64,000 bases of DNA from Mogibacterium neglectum (GCF_030644205.1 NZ_CP128647.1:1364001-1428000); one strand, 5' to 3'. Shown: positions 8,938 to 19,950, numbered from the stretch's first letter. Program-made: numbers and translations. The notes: generated from the sequence alone by a model not told the origin.

Positions 8938-11900
8938 TTACTTCCCTATACTTGTTTCCTCTATATGTTACATCAAATCTGCAGATTGAACTGTATCTAC
9001 AGTATGTGCATTCTCCTTTGGTGTCACTTGCAGTGCGTTTTTTTGTCGGAGATATGCTCACATCTCCAGCTACAATCTGCTCACTGATATCGTGAATCGA
9101 CTGGCATACATCCTGTTCTATGCTCTCGAATAAATCTCTCGCTATAATCATCTTCTTATTGCCGAGCAGTGAACTTGGCATCTCGTCAATGACATCCTTT
9201 TCATCGACACATAACCCATTTAAAATCAAGCCTTTCTTGAGCTCGTTATCCACCACCTCCGAAGCATCCTTCGAGCCTTCTACATTCACCGAAACGTCCT
9301 TGATATTGTAGTAGAACACCCCGGCAGGCTTCCTTTCCTCAGACTTAGCGCCCTGCATGTACACCATGAGCTGCATCTTGTATCCACACCTCATCTGTTC
9401 TATATCAACCTTATCGGAGCCAGTCTTGTAGTCGATTATTCTTATATCGCCGCCTTCAAACACATCGACCCTATCGATTTTTCCCTCTATAAAAATTTTC
9501 TTACCATCAATCTCGAGTTCAATAGGAGCAAAAAGCTTACCTCTCTTAAATTCCTCTTCAAAATAGGACAACTTGACCTTACCCATTCTCATCTGTTCTG
9601 CGAGATTCCCCGCTACGCGCGCGCACACTTTTGCGACTCTCTCAAGTCTATACTGTTCACGACCATCGGAGGTAAAGAGGCCATCGCGATAGTCTCCGGC
9701 GATTTCTGTCAGGGTGTCGCTTACAAGATTCTCCAATTCATCATCGGTAATTTTACCCCATAGTCCCTCAGTTTCAAGTTTCTTGGAAACCTTCATAATG
9801 CATTCGTGGTATATGTCTCCTATCTCACGAGAAGAGCCGATAAATTCACGATCTTCTCTAGGTCTTAAACCATATGACACAAAATGCTTGAATGGGCAGT
9901 GATTAAAGCTCTCGATTCTAGTCGGCGAGAATGAAAACTCACCATTTCCTCTTGAGAACAGCTTCTCCGCCATAGCACTAGAAATAGACTCCGCGGAGTT
10001 ATCGTCCCTAGCTGCCTTCATAGCGGTATCAAATATCTCCGGTTCATTATTTCTATACCAAGCAATTATCGAATTGGTAATCAACTTAGCTTTATTCTCA
10101 TCCGCCACGTGTTCTTGAGACCTCCTACCCTTAAGATGGTTAAGAAGGTGGCGCATAGCTGTCTTTGGATTATTTATGACATTCATATCTAATCCGCTTG
10201 ATATTACATCTTTATGTATCTTGATTGTTGGCAAAGCCGTTCTGAACGCATCAACCAGTGAAGAAGGTTTGGAGTCCTGCCCTTCTGAGTCAGAAAGCGA
10301 CCAGCTCATATATAATCTTTCATACGGCTTTGAAATTAGTCTATACATAGCCACATTTTCTTCAGCCATCTTCAGTTCATCAAGATGCCCAATAGGAAAA
10401 TCATGCTCCTTAAAAAACTCCTTTTCATCTACAGAGAATATCCCGTCTGAAGCAGGTTCCATAGGAAGCACGCCTTCATTCGCTGCAAGTACAACCATCG
10501 CCTTAAGTGGTCCTGGTCTTGTTCTGATCATAGATCCCATAATTATTCCGTCTAGCGCCGGTGGAATAATCCCGATATCAACGGATTCAAGTCCCTTTTT
10601 GTACAGCTGTATTATCTCTCCAGACTTCGTTTTATCAAATATCTCATCTCCCAAAATAGAAGCGATTTGCTCCAGAATATTGACACACGCCTCATAGCTC
10701 TGGGCAGTATTCTGCGCCTCTTCGTTATATCCCTCTTCAGCTTGAGCTTGAGATACATTCTGAAGTCTGCCTGGTAGATCCCATTCCTCTTCCAAAATTT
10801 TTATCAAATTAAACACTAATTCAGAAACTGTTCCAGAGCTTTCCGCTATATCGCGCAGCTTCGCAACTTGTTCTATTATGTATCTTCTCGTGCTCTCAAG
10901 CCTCTCAAATTCCTCGTCAGTATAGTCAAAATGCCCATATTTAAACTCTCTAGTCCACATGGTACCACGTATCTTATAATTACGTGCATAATTCTCCAGC
11001 ATCTCGATGTCGTCTCTACTTATGCTCGTCAGTTCAGTCTTGAGCATTACGAACAGAGCTGAAGTCCTATACCCTTGCAGAACAAACTCTAGAAGACTCA
11101 CGATAAATCTAGCAGCCATAGAATCAGTAATCGTCCTTCTGGAATCGACAAAAAGAGGAATTCCATACTCTTCAAAAGTTCTGCGTATTATAGGTTGCCT
11201 AGATGAATCGTCATTACAGATTACTGCGATGTCATTCATCCGATATCCTTTATCGCGAATCAGCTCATAAATATATGAAGCTGCACTCTCCGCCTCGTAG
11301 AAAGGATTTGCGCACTGAGTAAGCCTAACTTCATCATTTATCGTGTCTTCATCCGGCATATTCAGTGCAGATTCTCCCGAGCTCAAGATAGTCCTAAACA
11401 GATTCTCTTCCAGATAATCGAGTGTCTCTCTGCCGTATACTCTATATTCGTCAGACACATATTCTTTCGATACGGCAACACCTGCGGCAGTTGCCCTAGT
11501 GGTCAGCGCTGATATCAAGATTGTGCCAAGGTCAAAGTCACTGATATTGACCATAATGTTTACATCTACACGCTTTGCCATCTCAATGAGTGCATCCATA
11601 GACTTAGGAGCAAGCGTATCAAATCCGTAAACCCACACCGAATGATTATCAAATAGAGTCGATTCCCTAATCAACGAGACGTACATCGAAATGTAATCTT
11701 CAGAATCTATGTATCGCCCCTCTAGTTCCGACTCATATTCATCAATTATCAGCATCAACTCGCGCATCTTATGTGCAAGCAGCTCGCTGTGATTATCTTT
11801 ATCGATTATAGATCCGAGTTCATCTAGAGAGAAGTCTTGCTGCTTGAAGTCGGCGATGAAGTCGTTGACCATATCTATGAATCCGCTCTGATCAGCCGCC

Positions 11901-12205
11901 GATTTAAATACTTCAAGATCATCTTTGTGCGACTTTATAATCTTGTACAGGAGCATATGTCTACCATACTTATCGAGAATCTCGATATTCTCCTTGCCGT
12001 GCTCTGCCATTATCCTCTGACCTAATCTATTCAAGGAGAGAATTTCAATATCAAGAAGACAGGCGCTACCCGTATATTTTAGAGCCTGCTCTTCCGCAAC
12101 AAGAGTGTACTGGTTCGGAACCAATACATACGTCCTGCCTTTAATATTCTCGTATATAAACTTTTCCTTGTTCATGCACTCCCGTGCCATAAATAGGTTC
12201 AGCAT
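8930..12205 (-). CDS. addB: ATP-dependent helicase/nuclease subunit B (AddB)
   Basis: 1091 aa subunit of the AddAB double-strand-break repair complex. The inactivated helicase-like body is followed by a C-terminal RecB-type nuclease, with IDRVDVFEGGDIRIIDYKTG near residue 935. The iron-sulfur cysteines are one in FNHCPFKHF (about 790) and three in CTYCRYSSICRFD (about 1065-1078). Two oddities: the N-terminus (MLNLFMARECMNKEKF) lacks the G-x-x-G-x-G-K-S loop usually found at the start of AddB, and addA is not adjacent on either side. The GAGGGATAAG site fits the ATG at 12205. It follows the HAD gene with one base between them. Confidence 0.93.
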   Translation of the reverse strand: MLNLFMARECMNKEKFIYENIKGRTYVLVPNQYTLVAEEQALKYTGSACLLDIEILSLNRLGQRIMAEHGKENIEILDKYGRHMLLYKIIKSHKDDLEVFKSAADQSGFIDMVNDFIADFKQQDFSLDELGSIIDKDNHSELLAHKMRELMLIIDEYESELEGRYIDSEDYISMYVSLIRESTLFDNHSVWVYGFDTLAPKSMDALIEMAKRVDVNIMVNISDFDLGTILISALTTRATAAGVAVSKEYVSDEYRVYGRETLDYLEENLFRTILSSGESALNMPDEDTINDEVRLTQCANPFYEAESAASYIYELIRDKGYRMNDIAVICNDDSSRQPIIRRTFEEYGIPLFVDSRRTITDSMAARFIVSLLEFVLQGYRTSALFVMLKTELTSISRDDIEMLENYARNYKIRGTMWTREFKYGHFDYTDEEFERLESTRRYIIEQVAKLRDIAESSGTVSELVFNLIKILEEEWDLPGRLQNVSQAQAEEGYNEEAQNTAQSYEACVNILEQIASILGDEIFDKTKSGEIIQLYKKGLESVDIGIIPPALDGIIMGSMIRTRPGPLKAMVVLAANEGVLPMEPASDGIFSVDEKEFFKEHDFPIGHLDELKMAEENVAMYRLISKPYERLYMSWSLSDSEGQDSKPSSLVDAFRTALPTIKIHKDVISSGLDMNVINNPKTAMRHLLNHLKGRRSQEHVADENKAKLITNSIIAWYRNNEPEIFDTAMKAARDDNSAESISSAMAEKLFSRGNGEFSFSPTRIESFNHCPFKHFVSYGLRPREDREFIGSSREIGDIYHECIMKVSKKLETEGLWGKITDDELENLVSDTLTEIAGDYRDGLFTSDGREQYRLERVAKVCARVAGNLAEQMRMGKVKLSYFEEEFKRGKLFAPIELEIDGKKIFIEGKIDRVDVFEGGDIRIIDYKTGSDKVDIEQMRCGYKMQLMVYMQGAKSEERKPAGVFYYNIKDVSVNVEGSKDASEVVDNELKKGLILNGLCVDEKDVIDEMPSSLLGNKKMIIARDLFESIEQDVCQSIHDISEQIVAGDVSISPTKKRTASDTKGECTYCRYSSICRFDVTYRGNKYREVNG

Positions 12206-12206
12206 C

Positions 12207-12848
12207 TTATCCCTCGATTATGTCAAACAGCTCCTCAGGTTTGTTTATTCTGTACATAGGCTCTATCCCGCCTAGAGGAACATTTCCGCCCCTGCGACCC
12301 CAGCATACCAGTATGCTGTCTACACCAGCATTGATGCAACAACCAATATCAAATCGCGTATCGCCTAACATTATAGTTTCTTCTCGCTTTGCGCCTAGCT
12401 GTCTCAGTGCTTCAAGAAGTGGTCCCGGCTCCGGCTTATGTTCGATTACGTCATCTGCTGTGATGATAACATCGAATTTATCCTTGATGCCCATCTCCCC
12501 TATATACTGTATTGCTGTATGCCTAAGCCTTGAGGTAACTATGGATAGCGAGTAGCCACGTCTTTTAAGCCCACCTAGAAGCTCCGCTATACCAGAGTAT
12601 AATTTATAGGCACCCTTACTGTGCTCCGTCTGATATCTTCGGTATACCGCTAAAACTTCTTCTGGATCTTCATCTGCAAAAAGCTCTTTAGTCGTATTAG
12701 ATACAGTCTCCCCAAAGGTGGAAAGTATAAGGTTTTCATCCGCTTCCTCGCCTTTAAATCTTCTAAAAGCAGCCTGCCATGAATCGATAATCAGCTGATC
12801 CGTATCTAGGAGTGTTCCATCGAAATCAAACACTATGTATTTCTTCAT
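12207..12848 (-). CDS. HAD-superfamily phosphatase (PpaX/Gph-like)
   Basis: 213 aa haloacid-dehalogenase phosphatase. Motif I is FDFDGTLLDT (residues 7-16), motif II is the S/T in LSIVTSRLR, motif III is K in EHKPEPGPL, and motif IV is MLGDTRFDIGCC. A helical cap lies between I and II. Substrates may be phosphoglycolate, pyrophosphate or another small phosphate ester. It is translationally coupled to prfB (one-base TAATG overlap) and to addB. Confidence 0.88.
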   Translation of the reverse strand: MKKYIVFDFDGTLLDTDQLIIDSWQAAFRRFKGEEADENLILSTFGETVSNTTKELFADEDPEEVLAVYRRYQTEHSKGAYKLYSGIAELLGGLKRRGYSLSIVTSRLRHTAIQYIGEMGIKDKFDVIITADDVIEHKPEPGPLLEALRQLGAKREETIMLGDTRFDIGCCINAGVDSILVCWGRRGGNVPLGGIEPMYRINKPEELFDIIEG

Positions 12849-13964
12849 TATATGCTTCTCTCCTTCGCTTCCTGGGTGAGCTTTGCCTTGATAAATTCGT
12901 CAAGTGCCCCGTCCATTACGGCATTTATATTGCCAACCTCTGCATTAGTTCTATGATCCTTGACCATCGTATACGGTTGAAATACATATGACCTAATCTG
13001 CGCACCCCAAGTCACCTGACTCATATCTCCTTTTAGTTCATTGAGATTCTCCTTGTGCTCTGCCTCGGCGAGCTGCTGAAGCCTCGAGGCCAATATCTTC
13101 ATCGCCATCTCCCTGTTATATAGCTGAGAGCGTTCATTCTGGCACGTTACAACTATATTTGTAGGAATGTGCGTTATGCGAATGGCGGAATCCGTAGTGT
13201 TGACATGTTGACCACCAGCGCCTGAGCTCCTATACTTATCTATCTTGAGATCCTTGGGGTCAATATTGACTTCAACGCTATCCCCAAGGTCTGGAACGAC
13301 TTCAACCGCTGCAAATGAAGTCTGCCTCTTGCCAGCAGAGTTAAACGGTGATATGCGCACTAGTCTATGCACGCCCGCCTCACTGCGGAGGTATCCATAT
13401 GCATTAATTCCGCTGATGACAATTGTGCAGCTCTTTATACCAGCTAGCGTATCGTTTTGAATATCAACTACATCTGTTTTAAATCCATGCTGATCAGCAT
13501 ATCTGAGATACATTCTCATCAGCATCTCCGCCCAGTCCATAGCATCAACACCACCGGTACCAGCGTGAATGCTTAGAATTGTATCCTTATCATCATATTT
13601 ACCAGTCAGAAGTCTGCTTAGCTCGAGATCTTCCATCTCCTTGACTAATCGATTGTATTCCTTGATTATATTCTTGGCCTCAGAGTAATCTTCGTACTCT
13701 TCTGCTAGGTCAATCATCTCAGATATATCACTAAACCCCTTGAGCAATCCCTCATAATGCTCAAGCTCACTTTCGAGATGCTTTTTCTTCTTCATCAGCT
13801 TCTGCGCATCATCAGGTGTATCCCAAAATCCGGGCTTAAGCATCTCCTGCTCCATATTCGCTATATTACCTCTCAGACCATCTGGGTCAAAGATAGTCTC
13901 CAATCTCCTTAAGCTTCGCTAGTTCTCCTGGTAATGTCTGCCTTATCTCATCCAATTCAATCAT
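12848..13964 (-). CDS. prfB: Peptide chain release factor 2 with programmed +1 frameshift
   Basis: Class I release factor that reads UGA and UAA. Translation starts at the ATG at 13964 (RBS GAGAGGA) and gives 25 codons up to an in-frame TGA at 13889-13887, in the context TAT CTT TGA C. A +1 slip on CTT continues as DPDGLRGNIANMEQ and gives a product of about 371 aa, normal for RF2. An SD-like GGAG lies just upstream of the slip site. The GGQ motif is visible (GAGGQHVNTTDS). Reading only the second frame would wrongly start at a TTG (13903). RF2 thus limits its own synthesis when abundant. Confidence 0.96.
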
Positions 13965-13987
13965 AGTAAATCCTCTCATCTATGACA

Positions 13988-14022
13988 GATGCGCGTAGCC
14001 GCAATAAGCAGCATCGCGCATC
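13988..14022. other. Hairpin between secA and prfB
   Basis: The 130-base secA-prfB gap contains an 8-bp inverted repeat GATGCGCG (13988-13995) / CGCGCATC (14015-14022) without a T-run. It could be an RNA processing or attenuation element, but nothing else supports this. Confidence 0.3.
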
Positions 14023-14094
14023 CATTGAGCTAAACTCCATAGCCCTGCTTACTGCAGAACCCACATAATATCTTGCCAAATATAACGGATTCCC

Positions 14095-16908
14095 TTATTG
14101 GAACTTTCCGCAGCAATTCTTGTATTTCTTGCCGGATCCACAAGGGCACGGATCGTTTCTACCTATCTTAGGGCTGTTACGGTGAACTGGCTCCTGAACA
14201 TGCTCCCCGTTATCACGGTACTGCTGTTCACCCCCATGAGCAGCTGCTATATCCTCATCATAATACTCTTCCTTGCGTTCAACCTCATCCCTTGAAACTG
14301 TACGGCGTTCAGTTCGGGTCTCAACGGTTACATTGAAGCAGTATTTTACAGTCTCCTCACGGATATCCGCAATCATCTCCTCGAACATGCCGAAACCTTC
14401 TTTTGCATAAGCAACTGCAGGGTCCTGTTGTCCGTATCCACGAAGCCCAATTCCGTTCTTGAGCTGTTCCATCGCATCGATGTGATCCATCCAGCGATTA
14501 TCAACAACTCTGAGCATAATCATGCGCTCAACTTCACGCATATGCTCGATACCAACTTCCTCTTCCTTCTCACGGTATATTTCCTCAAAGACATTCATGA
14601 TGTCATCGCGAAGCTTATCTTCATCGAGATTCCTCAGTTCCTCATCTGTGTAGCTGAGTCTGCCCTTAAAGGCAGGGGTAATCTGCTCGCAGCCGTAGAA
14701 AATCTCATCCATATCCCAGTCCTCAGAGAAGCGAGTCTCCATGGTAATAGGTGCAACTATGCCATTTACAAGCTCTTCCACCATTCCCATTATATAGTCG
14801 CGTAGGTTCTCACCGTCGAGCACCATCTTGCGCTGCTCATATATCTGAGTCCTCTGTCTGTTCATAACGTCATCATACTGAAGTACGTATTTACGGATAC
14901 CGAAGTTCTTGCCCTCGATTTTCTTCTGAGCGTTTTCTATTCTTCTCGAAAGCACCTTTGCTTCTAACGCATCATCCTCGGTAAGACCAACTGTCTCGAC
15001 AATTCTCTGCATCTTCTCTCCACCGAAGAGTCTCATCAGGTCATCTTCAAGTGAAATGAAAAACTGTGTAACACCAGGATCTCCCTGTCGTCCAGAACGT
15101 CCACGCAACTGGTTATCGATACGTCTTGATTCGTGTCTCTCTGTACCGATGATGCAGAGTCCACCGAGCGCTCTTACTTCCTCCTGCTCGTCCTTTCTCT
15201 CAGCAGTAAACTGCTTCAAGAGTTCCTGATACTTCTCCCTAGCGCCATTGAGTTCTTTGTCATCAGATTTTTCAAAACCTGTTGCAAATGCAATCTGCTC
15301 AGGACTGTATTCCAGCTTCTTCATCTCACGCCTAGCCTCAAAGTCAGGATTTCCACCAAGTATGATATCTGTACCACGACCAGCCATATTGGTAGCGATT
15401 GTAACGGCACCCTTGCGGCCTGCTTCAGCTACGATTTCAGCTTCCTTCTCATGGTGTTTAGCATTGAGCACGTTATGCTTTATGCCTTTCTTCTTGAGCA
15501 TCTCACTGATTAGCTCAGATATCTCAATAGAAATAGTACCTACGAGAACGGGCTGACCTGTCTCATGCGCTTCTGCAACTCTATCGACGATAGCTTTGTA
15601 CTTGCCAGTCTGACGAGCATACACGGAATCATCTAAGTCTGTTCTCGCAATAGGCTTATTGGTAGGAATGACAACTACATCCATGTTGTAGATATCTCTA
15701 AATTCATCTTCCTCTGTCTTGGCAGTACCCGTCATACCAGATAGCTTCTTGTACATACGGAAGTAGTTTTGGAGCGTAATAGTAGCGAGAGTCTTGGACT
15801 CTGACCTTACAGATACGCCTTCCTTGGCTTCGATTGCTTGATGCAATCCGTTTGAGAAACGTCTACCGTACATCAGACGTCCAGTAAACTCATCAACGAT
15901 GAGAATCTCACCATCCTTGACGATATAGTCAACGTCTCGTTTCATGAGGTAATTGGCGTGAAGCGCCTGATTTACATAGTGATTGAGCTCCATGTTGTCT
16001 GGATCTGAGAAGTTCTCGATACCAAAATATTCCTCAGCAGCCTTTATACCGGTCTCATTGAGAGCAACCTGCTTATCCTTCTCATCCACAGTATAGTCGC
16101 CATGCACTCCGTTCTCACCCTCTTCCTCGTCACTTGTGGTGTCGCGGATGAGCGTCTTAACGAATACATTTGCCGTGCGATACATATCGCTTGAATCAAC
16201 ACCTTTGCCGGAGATGATGAGTGGCGTACGCGCCTCATCGACGAGAATCGAGTCGACCTCATCGACTATGGCGAAATTAAGTTCTCGCTGAGTGAGTTCC
16301 TCTTGATAAGTAACCATGTTATCACGGAGGTAGTCAAAACCGAACTCGTTGTTAGTACCATATGTGATATCCGCCATATATGCAGCCTTGCGGTCATCAC
16401 CTTCTAATGAATTGATAACGCAACCAACTGTAAGTCCTAGGAAGGTATATAGCTTTCCCATCCAGTCAGCATCTCGCTTTGCGAGGTAATCATTTACGGT
16501 GACTACATGAACACCCTTACCAGTAAGCGCATTCAGATATGCTGCGAGCGTAGCCACAAGCGTCTTACCTTCACCAGTTTTCATCTCAGCGATTCTTCCT
16601 TGATGCAGCACCACACCACCAATGAGCTGCACGCGGAAATGCTTCATACCTAGACTTCTAACCGCACCTTCACGGCACACGGCAAATGCCTCTGGCAAAA
16701 TGTCATCCACAGTCTCAAAAGGACCTTCATCACCTTCTTCTCTGATAGTACCTAGACGCTTCTTAAACTCCTCTGTTTTAGCGCGAAGCTCTTCATCAGT
16801 AAGCTTCTGCATCTGCTCATCGTAGGATTCAATCACATCTACAATTTTTTCTATCTTCTTGACCTCTCTCTTGTTGAGGTCTCCAAATATCTTTTCTACT
16901 AAACCCAT
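14095..16908 (-). CDS. secA: Preprotein translocase ATPase SecA
   Basis: 937 aa motor that drives secretory proteins through SecYEG. Walker A MKTGEGKT is near residue 109, Walker B/DEAD-like [13 protein letters not shown] near 213, and the second motor domain holds [13 protein letters not shown] and [11 protein letters not shown]. The C-terminus ends in the zinc-binding SEC-C motif [13 protein letters not shown], which binds SecB or ribosomes in other species. Length and domain order are complete. The next gene downstream is prfB, the classical secA-prfB neighbourhood of Firmicutes. Confidence 0.98.
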   Translation of the reverse strand: MGLVEKIFGDLNKREVKKIEKIVDVIESYDEQMQKLTDEELRAKTEEFKKRLGTIREEGDEGPFETVDDILPEAFAVCREGAVRSLGMKHFRVQLIGGVVLHQGRIAEMKTGEGKTLVATLAAYLNALTGKGVHVVTVNDYLAKRDADWMGKLYTFLGLTVGCVINSLEGDDRKAAYMADITYGTNNEFGFDYLRDNMVTYQEELTQRELNFAIVDEVDSILVDEARTPLIISGKGVDSSDMYRTANVFVKTLIRDTTSDEEEGENGVHGDYTVDEKDKQVALNETGIKAAEEYFGIENFSDPDNMELNHYVNQALHANYLMKRDVDYIVKDGEILIVDEFTGRLMYGRRFSNGLHQAIEAKEGVSVRSESKTLATITLQNYFRMYKKLSGMTGTAKTEEDEFRDIYNMDVVVIPTNKPIARTDLDDSVYARQTGKYKAIVDRVAEAHETGQPVLVGTISIEISELISEMLKKKGIKHNVLNAKHHEKEAEIVAEAGRKGAVTIATNMAGRGTDIILGGNPDFEARREMKKLEYSPEQIAFATGFEKSDDKELNGAREKYQELLKQFTAERKDEQEEVRALGGLCIIGTERHESRRIDNQLRGRSGRQGDPGVTQFFISLEDDLMRLFGGEKMQRIVETVGLTEDDALEAKVLSRRIENAQKKIEGKNFGIRKYVLQYDDVMNRQRTQIYEQRKMVLDGENLRDYIMGMVEELVNGIVAPITMETRFSEDWDMDEIFYGCEQITPAFKGRLSYTDEELRNLDEDKLRDDIMNVFEEIYREKEEEVGIEHMREVERMIMLRVVDNRWMDHIDAMEQLKNGIGLRGYGQQDPAVAYAKEGFGMFEEMIADIREETVKYCFNVTVETRTERRTVSRDEVERKEEYYDEDIAAAHGGEQQYRDNGEHVQEPVHRNSPKIGRNDPCPCGSGKKYKNCCGKFQ

Positions 16909-16981
16909 TTACGTGGCTCCCTTCCTTCTCGATAATACATTGTATATGAATTTTAATAAGAATTGTCTTAAATAAACATCC

Positions 16982-18247
16982 CTAGTTGTCATCCTCGTCT
17001 TCATGAGGCTTGTCCTCGACGCGAATATGGAGTCTAAGCGCCCTCTTGGCATCCGCCCTTGTAACCCTAACCTTGAACAGTTTGTGTTTAGATTCATACT
17101 CGAATGTATCTCCAACCTTTGGTATGCGGTCGAGTTCAATCATCGCCCATCCATTTACCGTCGTCGCATCGATATCTATGTCTTCACCCTGAAGTTCAAA
17201 GAATTTTTCGACATTAGTTCCTCCGGCCACCGAATATGAACCATCTATTAAGTCTGTGACCTCTCTCATCTCAACTGTATCGTGCTCATCATAGATCTTG
17301 CCGACAAGCTCTTCGATGATATCCTCCATCGTTACGAGCCCTGTGGTACCACCGTATTCATCGACGATGATTGCCATGTGGGTTGCCTTTGCCTGCATCT
17401 TCTTGAGAAGTACCGATGCCTTAATCGATTCAGCTACATATGCAACTGGCTTTACATATAGGTTTACGCTCTTACCTTCTCCCACGACATAGTTGTGGAA
17501 ATCCTTCTGATTGAGAATTCCGATTATGTTGTCAAGGTCATCTTCGAACACCGGAAGTCTCGAAAGGCCCGTGTCTTTGAAAAGCTTAGCTATCTCATCA
17601 TTAGGTGTACCGAGCTCGATAGCGATGATATCTATTCGAGGTGTGATTATGTCTATCGCTTCTAAATCGGCAAACTCGATTGCGTTAGTAATCAGCTCAC
17701 TCTGAGATTCTTCGATGCTACCACCTGTCTTGGCTTCCTCGACAATCGTCTTGAGTTCGTCCTCTGTGTATACCTGCTCAGATGAGATTTTGAAAACTTT
17801 ATCGACTAGCTTCTTCCATACACCAAACACCCAGTTAAGCGGTGTAAATAGAAACATCATGACCTTTACGGCCGGTGCCATAAATAGCGATAGGCCTTCT
17901 GCTTTATCCTTAGCGATATTCTTCGGTGATATCTCCCCGAACACCAAGACCAGGACAGTCACAACAACGGTGGAAATAGTCGCACCATAGTGACCATATA
18001 GCTTGATGAACATAACCGTAGCTATAGAAGTCGTCGCGATGTTGGCAATATTGTTGCCTATCAAAATCGTGGTGAGAAACTTGTCGAAGTTCTCCGTTAT
18101 CTCTAGCACGAGCTTCGCACTCTCATTGTCATCGCTCGCTAGATTCTTCATCTTTATCTTGCTCACCGAAGTGAACGCCGTCTCAGTTGCGGAAAAAATG
18201 CCCGATAGCACGAGCAAAATCACAATACTTATAACGTATGGTGTCAT
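16982..18247 (-). CDS. CNNM/HlyC-family membrane protein with CBS pair (CorC-like)
   Basis: 421 aa. The N-terminal DUF21 membrane domain has about four helices up to residue ~150 (MTPYVISIVILLVLSGIFSA, TETAFTSVSKIK). It is followed by a CBS pair (about 195-330; TPRIDIIAIELG, IVDEYGGTTGLVTMEDII) and a CorC_HlyC transporter-associated domain to the end. Relatives move Mg2+ or Co2+ or act as sensors for them; the older name hemolysin C is misleading. It is located upstream of secA on the same strand. Confidence 0.9.
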   Translation of the reverse strand: MTPYVISIVILLVLSGIFSATETAFTSVSKIKMKNLASDDNESAKLVLEITENFDKFLTTILIGNNIANIATTSIATVMFIKLYGHYGATISTVVVTVLVLVFGEISPKNIAKDKAEGLSLFMAPAVKVMMFLFTPLNWVFGVWKKLVDKVFKISSEQVYTEDELKTIVEEAKTGGSIEESQSELITNAIEFADLEAIDIITPRIDIIAIELGTPNDEIAKLFKDTGLSRLPVFEDDLDNIIGILNQKDFHNYVVGEGKSVNLYVKPVAYVAESIKASVLLKKMQAKATHMAIIVDEYGGTTGLVTMEDIIEELVGKIYDEHDTVEMREVTDLIDGSYSVAGGTNVEKFFELQGEDIDIDATTVNGWAMIELDRIPKVGDTFEYESKHKLFKVRVTRADAKRALRLHIRVEDKPHEDEDDN

Positions 18248-18340
18248 TTAACTTGATTCACTCTCCTATATCTGTGTGTATCCGATTAATTATACTACAT
18301 TAAACTGCAGATAAGTGATGAAACAACGAAAAAAGCTCTC

Positions 18341-18955
18341 TCATACCACGAGAGAACCATCTTTCCATCCTATTTCTCTATATCTAGCCGGCTTGCCATC
18401 CTCAAAATCGACCGCGTATCCGCTCGCAGGATTAGGAGTCCAGTGCCATGCCTTCTCCTTTACCGACGGAAACATCATCTCCATACATGTAAAAATCACA
18501 GCACCATGGAACACTCCTATAACATCGGAATACTTTACATCATCCTTTAATGCTTCAAGACCGCGAGCTACACGTTCAATAAATCCATCATTAGTCTCTC
18601 CTTCAGGAAAGTCCATGTATTTCTTCTTTCCCTCAAGCCAAGCCCTGGCCTCGTCATGCTGGAGAACCTCTTCCATGGTCTTCATCTCAAATATGCCAAC
18701 TCCAACCTCTCTGAGATCGGAAATGATTTCGTGATCTCTGTCCCCGAATATGTGCTCAAATGTCTGCTCAGTTCTCAGCATTCCAGATGTATAGAGTTTA
18801 GCACCATCCGCTTCAGGATATGCACCCTTATCACACAGTGTCTTAATCTGCTGTACACCTTGCTCAGCAAGAGGCAGATCGGTGCTTCCATAGAATAAAT
18901 CCTTAAGTGTCCCCTCTGTATCACCATGTCTTATCAGGTATAATGTATTTCCCAT
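18341..18955 (-). CDS. Histidine phosphatase family protein
   Basis: 204 aa phosphoglycerate-mutase-like phosphatase. The catalytic LIRHGDTEG is at residues 7-15. The conserved glutamate falls in LREVGVGIFEMKTMEE (about 80-95), and the second histidine in IGVFHGAVIF (about 150). The length and missing mutase loops fit a phosphatase such as CobC/GpmB-type enzymes, with the substrate unknown. It is the first gene of the minus-strand run toward CNNM and secA, although a 93-base gap may hold a promoter. Confidence 0.85.
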   Translation of the reverse strand: MGNTLYLIRHGDTEGTLKDLFYGSTDLPLAEQGVQQIKTLCDKGAYPEADGAKLYTSGMLRTEQTFEHIFGDRDHEIISDLREVGVGIFEMKTMEEVLQHDEARAWLEGKKKYMDFPEGETNDGFIERVARGLEALKDDVKYSDVIGVFHGAVIFTCMEMMFPSVKEKAWHWTPNPASGYAVDFEDGKPARYREIGWKDGSLVV

Positions 18956-19107
18956 CTTAGTCCCCTATTTTCGTATCGTCTAGCCAAGTATTTGGACAGC
19001 GCCAATGCGCCTCGCAGTCATCATCCAACATACTTAAATTTCAGCGTTTTTATAGAATTAATATGTGTGTTTTTATACACTACAATGTCGCATATTATAT
19101 CATTTTC

Positions 19108-19116
19108 TGTTATAAT
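19108..19116 (+). promoter_or_regulatory. Extended -10 promoter of the HD gene
   Basis: TGTTATAAT (19108-19116) is a consensus extended -10. No convincing -35 lies 17 bases upstream, as is common for this class. Transcription would start near 19123 and leave a leader of about 107 bases. Confidence 0.5.
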
Positions 19117-19229
19117 ATTCTACATATTTGCTAACGTAAAAGCCGTATAACGCAGAGGATTATGTATGGCTATATCACACCTTGGTGAGTATATTTTATT
19201 TTTTAGGGATTTTGGATTGGAGGGATATT

Positions 19230-19814
19230 ATGTCAGATAATTTCAATAGAGACTCCGCTTGGGAGCTGGTAAAAAAATATAACGAAGAGCCGTTTCATCT
19301 CCACCATGCTGTTACAGTAGAGGGAGTGATGCGTTATTATGCTGAAAAGCAGGGCTATGATCCGGATTTCTGGGGCCTAGCAGGTCTGCTTCACGATGTT
19401 GATTTTGAGAAATGGCCGGAAGAGCACTGCAAGAAAGCACCTGAGTTACTCGCTGAGATCGACACACCGGATGAGCTCGTTCATGCAGTATGTAGTCACG
19501 GCTACGGCATCTGCGTAGATGTCGAGCCGACACACGAGATGGAAAAATTTCTATTTGCTTCAGATGAGCTCACAGGTCTCATCGGCGCAGCGACTTTACT
19601 CAGACCGTCTCGCAGCTGCAAGGATATGGATGTTAAGTCAGTTAAGAAGAAATTCAAGGACAAGAAGTTTGCAGCAGGCTGCGATAGAGATGTAATAAAG
19701 CGTGGAGCCGATATGATGGGCATCGAGCTCAATGAATTGTTCGAGATTGTCCTAGAAGCGATGCAGTCGATGCCTGATGCTGAGGAGCTCGATGCACAGA
19801 ACGGCATAAGCTAG
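19230..19814 (+). CDS. HD-domain metal-dependent phosphohydrolase
   Basis: About 194 aa. The HD motif is GLLHDVDFE, with an upstream ligand in FHLHHAVTVEGV and a later AVCSHGYGI. The ATG at 19230 is chosen because GGAGGG lies 5 bases before it; an upstream ATG at 19182 has no such site. Small HD proteins of this type cut nucleotides or phosphate monoesters, and the substrate is unknown. A paralog with the same layout (C-terminal KKFKDKKFAAG vs NKRFKETRFAAG) lies at 48563-49138 on the other strand. Confidence 0.85.
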   Translation: MSDNFNRDSAWELVKKYNEEPFHLHHAVTVEGVMRYYAEKQGYDPDFWGLAGLLHDVDFEKWPEEHCKKAPELLAEIDTPDELVHAVCSHGYGICVDVEPTHEMEKFLFASDELTGLIGAATLLRPSRSCKDMDVKSVKKKFKDKKFAAGCDRDVIKRGADMMGIELNELFEIVLEAMQSMPDAEELDAQNGIS

Positions 19815-19859
19815 ATATATCGATTCGTACGATATAATCCGCAACACTGCGGATTATGC

Positions 19860-19935
19860 GCGCCCGTAGCTCAGGGGATAGAGTAGTTCACTCCGAATGA
19901 AATGGTCAGCGGTTCGAATCCGCTCGGGCGCACCA
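19860..19935 (+). tRNA. tRNA-Arg (anticodon CCG)
   Basis: A cloverleaf can be drawn by eye. The acceptor GCGCCCG pairs with CGGGCGC, the D stem is GCTC/GAGT, the anticodon stem-loop has CTCCGAA in the loop (anticodon CCG), and the T arm is AGCGG-TTCGAAT-CCGCT. The CCA end is encoded (19933-19935). It reads CGG arginine codons. It follows the HD gene and has its own terminator. Confidence 0.95.
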
Positions 19936-19950
19936 CTTTATATAATGTGA

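Noticed and set aside
12848-13903. prfB as a single-frame gene starting at TTG 13903
   Set aside because: The upstream ATG with RBS and the CTT TGA C slip site give the standard RF2 N-terminus.
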